The notes under the pieces were generated by a model, which saw nothing but the letters and a program-made list of their open reading frames with translations, did no database searches and was not told the DNA's origin. A DNA stretch of 64,000 nt from Riemerella anatipestifer (GTDB lineage: Bacteria; Bacteroidota; Bacteroidia; Flavobacteriales; Weeksellaceae), in assembly GCF_035666175.1 (NCBI RefSeq), contig NZ_CP142016.1:1364001-1428000 (forward strand), written 5' to 3'. Numbering within the stretch: the first letter of the stretch is position 1; every line of letters begins with the position of its first letter. The position numbers and the translations under genes were made by a program. This document shows, piece after piece, positions 53,103 to 62,799 of the stretch.

Positions 53103-55982
53103 ATGAAAAAAAATCGTTTATGTATTATTGGGCTCATTTGTATGATAATGGGAAAAATAGATGCCCAACAAAATGAAAAAGAGCATCAAATCAATGAAGT
53201 AGTAATTTCTTCTCTAGGAATTAAAAAGGAAAAGAAAAAAACAGCAAACGCTATACAAGCTCTATCTGGTTCGGAACTTACCGAGGTTAAAACGGTAAAT
53301 CCTTTAGACAATCTTTCTGGAAAAGTATCTGGTGTCCAAATCACCGCAGGAACTTCTGGCGTTGCTAGTTCATCAAGAATTGTCATAAGAGGTGATAACT
53401 CTCTTAACATCAACAATAATTCGCCAATGTTTATTATTGATGGAATACCTATCTCTAACCGTATTTTTGGAGTTGGAGGCTCACCAACCAATCAAGGAGA
53501 CCTTCCATCTGACTATGGAAGTGGCATTATGGACATCAATCCTGAAGATATTGAAAATATGTCCGTATTAAAAGGTGGTGCCGCCGCACTATATGGCTCC
53601 AGAGCAGCAAATGGAGTTATTATGATTACCACCAAAAAAGGACAAAAGGGACGCAAATTTGCAGTGAACTACAATTCTTCTTTTATGTTCCAAAATCCTA
53701 TTCTTCCCGAGTTTCAATCGGTATATGGACAAGGAGGCACCAATAGTGCAGGAGAAAGATTCCAACTATTAAATGGTTTAGGAGAAAATTATGGACCAAA
53801 GTTTGACCCTAATTTATACCTTCTTCAAAACGGCTCTCCAGAATATGCCGATGGTGTGAAAATACCTTTTGTTAGAAGATATGATTTAAGAGATATTTTC
53901 AAAACAGGGACTCAAATCGTAAACAACATAAGCGTACAAGGAACTACCGACGATATTTCTTATCGTATATCTTATACTAATAATCAAAACGAAGGTTATA
54001 TCCCAAACACTAATTTACATAAAAATACATTCTCAACCCACAGTACCTTTAAACTAACACCTAAGTTTGACTTATCCACTAGCCTAAATTTTGTGAATAC
54101 TAAAAGTGATAATGTCCCCGTAACAGGATATGGTTCTCAAGGACTTATGTATGTACTGTATTGGAATCATCTAAATAACGATTTAAAATGGGCAAAAAAC
54201 TATTGGCTAGAACCTGGAGTAAAACAAAACTACTCTCTAGGGTGGGCAGATAACCCTTATTTAATCGCCAATGAGAACATCAATGCCTTTAATAGAGACC
54301 GATTTTTTGGTAGCATTCAGCTAGACTATAAGATTAATCAAAACTTCTCTGCCCTCATAAGAACTGGACTAGATTATCAAAATGAAGATAGAACTTCTAG
54401 AAGACCTATGGCATCTCATAGGTATAGAAAGGGAATGCTAAGGCTACAGGACCTCAACTTTAATGAAGTAAATGTGGATATGCTCTTAAAATATCAAAAT
54501 AAATTTGGTGATTTTGAGCTAGATGTACTAGGCGGCTTGAGTAGAATGGATAGAAAACTTGGTGAAAAGTTTCTGCAATCCAACGCTTTAATGACCCACG
54601 GCATCTACTCTCTAAACAATACACAGAATTTTGTATCTAGATACAGCGAATTTACCCAAGAAAGAATTAATTCTGTTTTAGGAAGCATCAATTTGGGATA
54701 TAAAGATTATGCATTTTTAGAAGTAACCGCCCGTAACGATTGGTTCTCTACTCTACCCACAAACAAAAACACTTATCTCTATCCATCAGCCTCTTTCAGT
54801 TGGCTACTCAATAAATCTTTAAATATGGGTAGAGCCATCAATCTGCTCAAAATAAGAACCAACTGGGCGATTATTGCCAATGGAACCTCTCCCGAATTTT
54901 TACAAAAAAAATATCTTTCTGGAGGTTTACTAGGTACTGTTACCAATCCTACAGTAGCTCCAAATACAGACATAAAGCCTGAAACTACCACCACAAAAGA
55001 AGTCGGACTAGAGTTTATTGGATTTAAAAACAGACTGGAGTTTAATGCTTCTTTCTACCAAAATGCAACCAAAAACCAGATTATCCCTGTAAGAATATCC
55101 GACGCCACAGGATATAATGCCAACCTAGTAAACGCTGGTTTGGTGGAAAACCAAGGTATAGAAGCCTTCCTAAGATGGACAGCCGTAAAATCTAAAAACT
55201 TTATGTGGAATATGAGTTTCAACTTTACTAGAAACAGAGGCTGGGTTAGAGAACTTTACAAAGATTTGCAATCTTATATTATCGCTGAAGGTCCTGCAGA
55301 TGTAACCATAGAAGCTAGACCTGGTGGAAGAATGGGCGATATATATGGTTATGTATTTAAAAGAACTAATGACGGTCAAATTATCTTTAATGAAGGACTC
55401 CCTGTACTATCAGACACCAAAGAACGCATAGGAAACTACAATCCTGATTTTATGCTAGGCTTTAGAAATCAATTCAATTATAAAAACTTCTCACTCGGAG
55501 TGCTATTTGATATTAGAAAAGGAGGCGTTATCTATTCTTATACCAATGCCATAGGCGGAGAGTCTGGGGTACTACCATATACACTAGAAGGGAGAGAAAC
55601 AGGTATCATAGGAAAAGGAGTTAAACTAGAAAATGGCACATATGTGCCTAACGATGTCAGAGTATATCCAGAAAAATATTATCATTTTGGAGGCTATTAC
55701 ACTAGAAACAACGCCGAGTCTAACTCGTTTGATGCTTCGTTCATTAAATTAAGAGAAGTTAGCCTTGGATACTCATTGCCAAAAGAGTGGATAAAATCTG
55801 CTGGAATGGAAGAGTTACATATCTCTTTAGTTGGTAGAAATCTCCTAAGATGGACTAAAACACCTCAACATATAGACCCAGAATCTATGGCTATGTCTGG
55901 TGGTACTCTGCTACCAGGTATGGAGGTAATGCAATATCCTGTAGCTATAGGGTACGGCGTAAACTTTAATATTAAATTCTAA
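53103..55982 (+). CDS. SusC/RagA family TonB-linked outer membrane protein
   Basis: 959 aa. Signal peptide (to KIDAQQ), TonB-box-like INEVVISSLGI, plug domain (ALSGSELTEVKTVNPLDNLSGKVSGVQI, FIIDGIPISN, KGGAAALYGSRAANGVIMITTKKG) and a full barrel ending in the aromatic-terminated strand AIGYGVNFNIKF. Outer-membrane import channel of a SusCD pair. It lacks the N-terminal carboxypeptidase-like domain. Next gene is its SusD lipoprotein partner 12 bases downstream. No signs of damage. Confidence 0.95.
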   Translation: MKKNRLCIIGLICMIMGKIDAQQNEKEHQINEVVISSLGIKKEKKKTANAIQALSGSELTEVKTVNPLDNLSGKVSGVQITAGTSGVASSSRIVIRGDNSLNINNNSPMFIIDGIPISNRIFGVGGSPTNQGDLPSDYGSGIMDINPEDIENMSVLKGGAAALYGSRAANGVIMITTKKGQKGRKFAVNYNSSFMFQNPILPEFQSVYGQGGTNSAGERFQLLNGLGENYGPKFDPNLYLLQNGSPEYADGVKIPFVRRYDLRDIFKTGTQIVNNISVQGTTDDISYRISYTNNQNEGYIPNTNLHKNTFSTHSTFKLTPKFDLSTSLNFVNTKSDNVPVTGYGSQGLMYVLYWNHLNNDLKWAKNYWLEPGVKQNYSLGWADNPYLIANENINAFNRDRFFGSIQLDYKINQNFSALIRTGLDYQNEDRTSRRPMASHRYRKGMLRLQDLNFNEVNVDMLLKYQNKFGDFELDVLGGLSRMDRKLGEKFLQSNALMTHGIYSLNNTQNFVSRYSEFTQERINSVLGSINLGYKDYAFLEVTARNDWFSTLPTNKNTYLYPSASFSWLLNKSLNMGRAINLLKIRTNWAIIANGTSPEFLQKKYLSGGLLGTVTNPTVAPNTDIKPETTTTKEVGLEFIGFKNRLEFNASFYQNATKNQIIPVRISDATGYNANLVNAGLVENQGIEAFLRWTAVKSKNFMWNMSFNFTRNRGWVRELYKDLQSYIIAEGPADVTIEARPGGRMGDIYGYVFKRTNDGQIIFNEGLPVLSDTKERIGNYNPDFMLGFRNQFNYKNFSLGVLFDIRKGGVIYSYTNAIGGESGVLPYTLEGRETGIIGKGVKLENGTYVPNDVRVYPEKYYHFGGYYTRNNAESNSFDASFIKLREVSLGYSLPKEWIKSAGMEELHISLVGRNLLRWTKTPQHIDPESMAMSGGTLLPGMEVMQYPVAIGYGVNFNIKF

Positions 55983-55994
55983 ATCAAGGAAAAA

Positions 55995-57401
55995 ATGAAA
56001 AAAATATTTTTAATCTTAACCAGTACTTTTGTCTTCAATTCCTGCACTAGAGGTTTTGAGGAAATGAACAAAGATAAAGATAATTTTACCGAAGAAACGG
56101 TAAGTGTAAATCTATTATTACCCAATATTCTTTATCGCATAGCGGATACCAATGTAGACAATAATTTTAGTCTAGGCAATAAAGTATCACAAATGATTAG
56201 CTACATACAATATAACCAAATAGATACTTATACATGGACTGCCAATGATAGTTATTGGAAACTTTATGGACAAATAGAAAACCTCAACGATATAGAAAAC
56301 ATAGGCAAAAAATCTCATAAAGAAGAATACATAGGTGTGGCCAAGGTGTTAAAAGCTTTTATTTTTACTCAAATGTCCGATGCCTATGGTCCTATCCCTA
56401 TGTCCGAAGCAGGACAGTACAAACAAGGAATACTTACTCCAAAGTATGACTCTCAAGAAGAAGTTTACAAAGGTGCAAACCAAATGCTCAAAGAAGCCAA
56501 CCAAATACTAAAAAAAGGAGCAACAATAGAGGGTGACAAACTCTACGGAGGCGATATAAGTAAATGGCGAATTTTCGCCAATTCTTTACGTCTAAGGGTT
56601 CTAATAAAAATCATGAACAAACAAGATGTAAGTTCAGAAATTAGAGAAATCCTCTCCAATCCTAACGAATATCCAATATTCAAAACCAACCAAGATGCTG
56701 CAATCTATTATTATTCAGGCGTTGGAAATGATGTTTCTCCTTACTCCGCTGGTAGAGGCAGAGTTTATGAAATTGAGCAACTTACAGCCTTATCTACCAC
56801 AATGTTAGACTTAGCAAAAAAATACAACGACCCTAGAATTGACACTTGGTACAACAAACCTCAAAATAGTAGCCATACAGAACACAAAGCCATCAAGCCA
56901 GGTTCTTATTCCACTGACTACAGAAACCTCTCTATGCTTAACCTAAATTTCCATTACAATCCTACCCTAATTAAAGGAATTTTAATGACTTACTCCGAGC
57001 TAGAGTTCATTTTAGCAGAAATGGCAGAAAAAGGTTGGGTAAACCTTCCTGCAAAGCAACATTACGAAAACGGAGTCAAAGCTAGTTTTGAATTCTGGAA
57101 TACCGCAATGCCTCAAAACTATCTTACAGAAACTGCTGCTTATACAGGAGACAAACTTGTATTGATAGCAGAACAAAAATGGTTAGCGTTCTTTTGGAAT
57201 GGCTTTGAGGCGTGGAACGATTTTAAAAGAACAGGATTACCTCAACTGAAACCAAGTGAAGGCAATACTAACGGTAACAAAATACCATCAAGGCTAATAT
57301 ATCCTTCTATTGAACAATCTGTAAATAGAGATAATTATCAAAAAGCCTCTAATCTACTAGGTGGAGATAATATTAATTCTAAAATGTGGTGGCAAAACTA
57401 A
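55995..57401 (+). CDS. SusD/RagB family nutrient-binding outer membrane lipoprotein
   Basis: 468 aa. Signal peptide with lipobox at FNSC (Cys about residue 17). TPR-based SusD fold: KVLKAFIFTQMSDAYGPIPMSEAG is the conserved SusD segment (the D-x-YGxxP motif), and the C-terminal WLAFFWNGFEAWNDFKRTGLP is also typical (SusD-like_2). Forms the lid of the SusC channel at the cell surface and binds substrate. Confidence 0.95.
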   Translation: MKKIFLILTSTFVFNSCTRGFEEMNKDKDNFTEETVSVNLLLPNILYRIADTNVDNNFSLGNKVSQMISYIQYNQIDTYTWTANDSYWKLYGQIENLNDIENIGKKSHKEEYIGVAKVLKAFIFTQMSDAYGPIPMSEAGQYKQGILTPKYDSQEEVYKGANQMLKEANQILKKGATIEGDKLYGGDISKWRIFANSLRLRVLIKIMNKQDVSSEIREILSNPNEYPIFKTNQDAAIYYYSGVGNDVSPYSAGRGRVYEIEQLTALSTTMLDLAKKYNDPRIDTWYNKPQNSSHTEHKAIKPGSYSTDYRNLSMLNLNFHYNPTLIKGILMTYSELEFILAEMAEKGWVNLPAKQHYENGVKASFEFWNTAMPQNYLTETAAYTGDKLVLIAEQKWLAFFWNGFEAWNDFKRTGLPQLKPSEGNTNGNKIPSRLIYPSIEQSVNRDNYQKASNLLGGDNINSKMWWQN

Positions 57402-57429
57402 ACTTCTAAATTTTAAACCAAAATAAACA

Positions 57430-58449
57430 ATGACATTACTAAAAAAATTACTTTCAATATCTATATTTTCTGGACTACTCATTGCTAATGCTCAAGAGAA
57501 ATTTACCATAGGAATAGCCTCTTGTTCTAAACAAGATAAAGACTTATCACTATTAGATAAAGTGGTTGAAAAGAAACCCAACTTATTTATATGGATGGGA
57601 GATAACATCTATGGAGACACCTACGATATGAAGGTTCTAGAAGCTAAGTATCAAAAATTAACCAACAATCCTCATTTTAAAAACCTAAAGAAAAATGTTC
57701 CGATGCTATCTACTTGGGACGACCACGACTATGGCTGGAATGATGCGGGGAAAGAATACCCTCACAAAGAAGCTTCTAAAGCCTTGTTTTTAAAATATTG
57801 GGAGGTTAATAATAAATTCAGACAGACCAACCCTAACGGTATTTATGGAGTAGAATATTTCACTTTTAAAAACAAAAAAATTCAAATCATTATTTTAGAC
57901 ACTAGATTTAATCGTGATGCTCTTTGTAAATTTGAAAGTACAATGCCTTTCGGAAAGAACGACTATGTTCCGTGCCGAGATACTTCTAAAAGTTTTCTAG
58001 GAGAAGCTCAATGGAACTGGCTAGAGGAAATTCTAAAAACTCCTGCAGATTTAAGGATTTTGGTTTCTAGTATCCAGTTCTCACACGAATACAATGGTTG
58101 GGAATCTTGGACAAACCTTCCTAGCCAACAACAAAAAATGATGGATTTAATTAAAAAAACTAAAGCCGAAAATCTTTTTGTAATATCTGGAGATGTACAT
58201 TGGGGAGAGTTATCAAAGTACAGCCTACCCAACCAATATCCTATCTATGATTTAACGTCTAGTGGATTAACCGAAAAATGGCCGTCCCTAGAGCCTAATA
58301 AATTTAGAATAGGAGAAGCTGTTGTAGAACCCAACTACGGAATAATAGAGTACGATGGAGAGAACCAAATCACATTTAAACTCTATGACCACAAAGATAT
58401 TCTAAAGCTAAATTATCAACTAGATTTAGAGATTTTAAAATTTAAATAA
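57430..58449 (+). CDS. PhoD-like alkaline phosphatase/phosphodiesterase
   Basis: 339 aa exported metallophosphatase. Signal peptide ending near ANAQE. Metal-ligand motifs of the PhoD fold: FIWMGDNIYGDTYD, STWDDHDYGWNDAG, and FVISGDVHWGELSKY; the DTR motif is in ILDTRFNRD. It shares the operon with SusC/SusD (29 bases after susD), so it likely releases phosphate or an alcohol from a phosphoester or teichoic-acid-like substrate that the pair imports. Substrate unknown. Confidence 0.9.
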   Translation: MTLLKKLLSISIFSGLLIANAQEKFTIGIASCSKQDKDLSLLDKVVEKKPNLFIWMGDNIYGDTYDMKVLEAKYQKLTNNPHFKNLKKNVPMLSTWDDHDYGWNDAGKEYPHKEASKALFLKYWEVNNKFRQTNPNGIYGVEYFTFKNKKIQIIILDTRFNRDALCKFESTMPFGKNDYVPCRDTSKSFLGEAQWNWLEEILKTPADLRILVSSIQFSHEYNGWESWTNLPSQQQKMMDLIKKTKAENLFVISGDVHWGELSKYSLPNQYPIYDLTSSGLTEKWPSLEPNKFRIGEAVVEPNYGIIEYDGENQITFKLYDHKDILKLNYQLDLEILKFK

Positions 58450-58474
58450 AATACTATTTTTTTAGACTAAAAGT

Positions 58475-58504
58475 AGAGGCTCCATTTTTTGAAGCCTCTT
58501 TTTT
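58475..58504 (+). terminator. Terminator of the SusC-SusD-PhoD operon (bidirectional)
   Basis: AGAGGCT/AGCCTCT stem with an 11-nt loop and TTTTTT tail, between the convergent PhoD-like and RND genes; A-rich on the other side. Confidence 0.82.
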
Positions 58505-58510
58505 GTTATT

Positions 58511-61500
58511 CTAAAACTCTATTTCATCTTCTGGATGAAGGTGTTCATAATCCGCTTTCATTAGAGCGTCGTAATCTTTTTTGTCTTCCTTAGCCAGTTT
58601 TCTTTCCAGTTTTACTACAATTAAGTATACCACTGGAACAATTACTAATGTAAGGAATAATGATGATAATAACCCTCCGATAATTACAATAGCCAAACCG
58701 TTATTCATCTCTGCTGCTGCTCCCGAAGCCATCGCGATAGGAAGCATACCAAACACCATCGCTATCGTAGTCATCAAAATAGGACGAAGTCTAGCGTGGT
58801 TGGCTTGTATTAAAGCATCTTCTATGGTTTCACCTTGCTCTAATCTATGGTTAGCAAAATCTACCAAGAGAATGGCATTCTTCGCCACCAAACCAATCAA
58901 CATAATAATCCCTAAAATGGTAAAGATATTTAAACTCTGATTGGTAAGAGCCAATGCCCACAACGCTCCAATAAAAGAAAGAGGAATGGAAAATAGTACA
59001 ATAAATGGTTTTACAAAATCGTCATAAAGCACTACCATAATCATATATACTAATAATATTGCCGCTAGTAATGCATACCCTAGATAGCCAAAACCTTCAC
59101 TTTGGTTTTCCATATTACCACCCCATACCCATTTTACGCTGGCAGGTTTCTTTACATTTTCTAACTTGGCAAGCCATTCGTTAGCCACAGCTCCCATACT
59201 TTTACCTATGGTTTGGGCTTGTATAGTAACAGCTGGTGAACGGTCGTATCTCTCCAAAACGGCAGGACCAGAAGAGAAGTCAACCACAGCAAATTGTGAT
59301 AATTTTATCCTCTGCCCTTGAGCATTGGTAAACTCAATATTTCTCACATCATCTATACTACCTCTTTTAGATTCGTCTAAGATGATATTGATGTCGTATT
59401 CACTATTTCCTGTACGGAATTTATTATCGGTATTTCCACTAAAAGCCGTTCTCAATGTCTGCCCTACGGTTGCTACATTAAGACTTAGAGCCGTCATTTT
59501 ATCTCTGTCTACATTTACCGAAATCTCTGGGTTACCTTCTTCTACACTCAGTTTCACTTCCGTGGCACCTTCTATAGATTTCAATGCTTTTTCTGCTTCT
59601 TTAGCATAGCCTAAAGCTTCATCTAATGTAGTCCCCATTACTGTCATCTGTAATGGTGCTTGTTCTGCCCCCATAAGTCCCATAGGTACGGTAGTTACTT
59701 TTGCACCAACCAAAATAGGCTCCAGCTCTCGTTTTATTTTTGCAGCAAAAACATTACTTGGCTCACTTCTTTTAGATTTATCTATAAGTTTAACATTAAT
59801 TTCTGACTTATACGGCGTAGACTGTACTGCTCCCATACCACCACTAGACTGCCCCACTGTGGTAATCATTGTAGCTACATTAGAATTTTTAGCAAGATAG
59901 TTTTCTGCCTTTTGAGTCATAAAGTTGGTTTGCTCTATAGAAACATCTTTTGGCATTTCTATTTGAACCAAAAACTCTCCTTTATCTGTTCTAGGGAAAA
60001 AGTCTGACCCAATGTAGCCCATTACAAGCAGTGCAATAGAACTTACAAAAAGTAAGAAGGTTACAACAAAGGTTTTAATCTTATTATTAAGACACCATTT
60101 AAGTAAATCCGTTACGAAATGAGTGAACTTAGTTAAACCATCTTCAAAAGTGTAAATTACTTTACCAAAGATAGAGTCCTTGCTAATCAGCTCGAGTTTA
60201 CCAAAACGAGAGAACAACCAAGGTACTACGGTGAACGACACTAATAAAGACAACATTGTAGCTATAACTACCGTTACACAAAACTGTCTGATAATATCAG
60301 ATACCAAACCGCTACTTAAAGCTATAGGTAAAAATACCACCACAATTACCAAAGTAATAGCAGTAACGGTAAAGCCTATTTCTTTAGCTCCATCATACGC
60401 CGCACGAACTTTATTCTTACCCATCTCCATATGACGGTGGATATTCTCTATTACCACAATGGCATCGTCTACCAATATTCCTACTACCAAAGATAACGCG
60501 AGTAAACTCATCAAATTGAGCGAGAACCCAAACAACGCTATCCCTATAAATGTTGCAATAAGAGAGGTAGGAATAGCCACCATTACGATAAGAGCATTCC
60601 TAAAACTATGCAAGAAAAACAACATCACAAACGCCACCAACGCCACCGCAATAAGTAAATCCTTCAGCACCGAATCCGCCGCCGCAAGTGTGAATACCGA
60701 AGTATCATTAGCCAAATTGATTTTAAGCCCTTGGTCTTTATATTGCTCTTCTATAACTTTCATTTTCTTCTGAACCAACTCACTCATTGTAACGGCGTTG
60801 GCATCAGTTTGTTTCTGAACTTGAAGTAACAAGATGTTCTGTTGATTGATACGAGCAATTTTTTCTACCTTTTTCTGAGTATCTTGTACTTCGGCAACAT
60901 CAGAAAGTTTAATGTTAATACCATTCATAGAAGCAATGGTAAGGTTTCTAAGTTCTTCTACCGAAGCTATCTTCCCTGAAAGACGGATAAGTGTAGAGTT
61001 ATCTCTGGTCTGCAAATTTCCTGTTGGGAAATCTAGGTTAGATGCTGTAATTATCTGAACCACCTGCGGAATGCTAAGCCCATAACCTTGTAATTTACTA
61101 GGGTCTAAATTGATACGAATTTCTCGCTCTTGTCCTCCCACAATATTTACCTTAGCAACACCTGAGATTCTAGAAAATTCTGGTTGAATTTTTTGGTCTA
61201 TCAAATCATAAAGTTCATTTTCAGATAAGTTGGCGGTAACCCCCATACTTACAACAGGTAAGTCTGAAAGTGAAAATTGTGATAACGAAGGCTCTTTAAC
61301 CCCGTCAGGAAGGTTTGACCTAATGGCATTGATTTTCCTTTGAGTATCATTCATTGCGAAGTCTGTATTAACATCATTATTAAACTGAATGATAACAATG
61401 GAAAGACTTTCGTAAGATTTAGTTTGTATTTTCTTTACCCCTTCTAGTGCAGAAACGGCATCTTCTATTTTTTTGGACACTGTATTCTCTACCTCGGTAG

Positions 61501-61666
61501 GAGATGCCCCTGGATATATGGTAGCCACAGTAACTACCTTTACTTCAAACTTGGGTACTAGCTCATAATTAAGTTGTTTATAACTAAACAATCCTCCTAT
61601 GAGAAGTAGTGCCAAGATTACAATAACTAAACTGGGTCTTTTTATGGATACTTCTGCTAATTTCAT
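58511..61666 (-). CDS. RND efflux transporter permease (HAE1/AcrB-like)
   Basis: 1051 aa inner-membrane proton-driven pump. Twelve transmembrane segments in two halves with two large periplasmic loops. The N-terminal KRPSLVIVILALLLIGGLFSYKQL, the GASPTEVENTVSKKIE segment, the proton-relay Asp pair in ALSLVVGILVDDAIVVIENIHRH (about residue 400), and RLRPILMTTIAMVFGMLPIAMASG are all typical. Last gene of the TolC-adaptor-pump operon on the minus strand. Drug or metabolite substrates cannot be told from sequence. Confidence 0.95.
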   Translation of the reverse strand: MKLAEVSIKRPSLVIVILALLLIGGLFSYKQLNYELVPKFEVKVVTVATIYPGASPTEVENTVSKKIEDAVSALEGVKKIQTKSYESLSIVIIQFNNDVNTDFAMNDTQRKINAIRSNLPDGVKEPSLSQFSLSDLPVVSMGVTANLSENELYDLIDQKIQPEFSRISGVAKVNIVGGQEREIRINLDPSKLQGYGLSIPQVVQIITASNLDFPTGNLQTRDNSTLIRLSGKIASVEELRNLTIASMNGINIKLSDVAEVQDTQKKVEKIARINQQNILLLQVQKQTDANAVTMSELVQKKMKVIEEQYKDQGLKINLANDTSVFTLAAADSVLKDLLIAVALVAFVMLFFLHSFRNALIVMVAIPTSLIATFIGIALFGFSLNLMSLLALSLVVGILVDDAIVVIENIHRHMEMGKNKVRAAYDGAKEIGFTVTAITLVIVVVFLPIALSSGLVSDIIRQFCVTVVIATMLSLLVSFTVVPWLFSRFGKLELISKDSIFGKVIYTFEDGLTKFTHFVTDLLKWCLNNKIKTFVVTFLLFVSSIALLVMGYIGSDFFPRTDKGEFLVQIEMPKDVSIEQTNFMTQKAENYLAKNSNVATMITTVGQSSGGMGAVQSTPYKSEINVKLIDKSKRSEPSNVFAAKIKRELEPILVGAKVTTVPMGLMGAEQAPLQMTVMGTTLDEALGYAKEAEKALKSIEGATEVKLSVEEGNPEISVNVDRDKMTALSLNVATVGQTLRTAFSGNTDNKFRTGNSEYDINIILDESKRGSIDDVRNIEFTNAQGQRIKLSQFAVVDFSSGPAVLERYDRSPAVTIQAQTIGKSMGAVANEWLAKLENVKKPASVKWVWGGNMENQSEGFGYLGYALLAAILLVYMIMVVLYDDFVKPFIVLFSIPLSFIGALWALALTNQSLNIFTILGIIMLIGLVAKNAILLVDFANHRLEQGETIEDALIQANHARLRPILMTTIAMVFGMLPIAMASGAAAEMNNGLAIVIIGGLLSSLFLTLVIVPVVYLIVVKLERKLAKEDKKDYDALMKADYEHLHPEDEIEF

Positions 61667-61737
61667 CTTATATTTCTATATGTTAAGTCATTAAAGAATC
61701 AAAATAATGTCATCTCTGAGTCTTTAAATCCAAATGA

Positions 61738-62793
61738 TTATTTTAATACTTTAACTTTGGTTCCATCTGCTAAGTTGATTTGCCCACTGGTTACTACCAT
61801 ATCTCCTGCATTAAGCCCTCCTGTAACCTCTACTTTATCACCATAGTTAGCACCACTTTGGATTTTAGTAAGATGAGCTACACCGTTTTTCACCACAAAG
61901 ACTAAATTATCACTCACTCCTCCCACAAAAGCATTTCTAGGAATACTCAAAATTTCCTTCGCTCCGGTTCTGTCAAATGTTGCTGTTCCATACATTCCTG
62001 CTTTAAGCAGATTAGAGGCATTATTGATTGTAATCTCTACAGGGAATTTAAGAGCTCCATTAGATGCAGGTGCAATAAAAGATACTTGCCCATCTATCTC
62101 AGCATCTACCACGCTAGGCTTTACTTTTACCGTATTACCAACTGCTAATTGTGTTACTTGAGATTCATCTACCTCTACTTTTAGTTTAAGTGATGAAATA
62201 TCTACCACCTGTACAATAGGTGTACCTGCTCCCACAACACTACCTAGCTCTACCATTTTTTGATTAACGATACCACTTACTTTGGACACTACATTAGTAT
62301 CACCAGACATAAGCTGTGCCGACTGCACCTGTGCTCTAGCATTTTTCACCTGCAATCTCGCTTGGTCTAGTTGTAATGCTGTTACTCCACCTGTTTTATA
62401 AGCAGCTTCAAAACGGTTAAGTGCCGAAATAGCTTGGTCTAAATTAGCTTGAGCATTGCTTACATTTACATTAATTTTATCTCCTTTGAGCTTAGCTATT
62501 ACTTGCCCTGCTCTTACATAACTACCCTCCTTTACATAGAGAGCTACCAATTGTCCACCCATTTCTGCAGAAATATTTGCCTGTGTTTTTGGTAAAAAAG
62601 TACCATTAACACTAAAAGCACCTCCAATTTCCTCTCTTTTTACAGCTTCTGCTTTTACCGCTATTTCGTTATTTTTTTCTGCTACAATATTTACCTGCTC
62701 TTGGTTATTAGCTTTATTTTTTTGAAGAATAAAGAAAAAGCCTACAGCTACGCCTACTACCGCTATAATAGATAATAATGTTTTTTTATTCAT
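61738..62793 (-). CDS. RND efflux periplasmic adaptor subunit (membrane fusion protein)
   Basis: 351 aa. N-terminal membrane anchor (LLSIIAVVGVAVGFFFIL), lipoyl-like and alpha-hairpin domains (GQVIAKLKGDKINVNVSNAQANLDQAISALNRFE, KVSGIVNQKMVELGSVVGAGTPIVQ), beta-barrel and membrane-proximal parts (VTGGLNAGDMVVTSGQINLADGTKVK). It joins the inner-membrane pump to the TolC-like channel. Lies between the TolC-like gene (6 bases) and the pump gene (71 bases). Confidence 0.94.
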   Translation of the reverse strand: MNKKTLLSIIAVVGVAVGFFFILQKNKANNQEQVNIVAEKNNEIAVKAEAVKREEIGGAFSVNGTFLPKTQANISAEMGGQLVALYVKEGSYVRAGQVIAKLKGDKINVNVSNAQANLDQAISALNRFEAAYKTGGVTALQLDQARLQVKNARAQVQSAQLMSGDTNVVSKVSGIVNQKMVELGSVVGAGTPIVQVVDISSLKLKVEVDESQVTQLAVGNTVKVKPSVVDAEIDGQVSFIAPASNGALKFPVEITINNASNLLKAGMYGTATFDRTGAKEILSIPRNAFVGGVSDNLVFVVKNGVAHLTKIQSGANYGDKVEVTGGLNAGDMVVTSGQINLADGTKVKVLK

Positions 62794-62799
62794 GATGAT

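Noticed and set aside
58581-58940. Plus-strand frame of 119 aa and similar frames within the RND pump
   Set aside because: Antisense shadows of the pump gene with no independent support.
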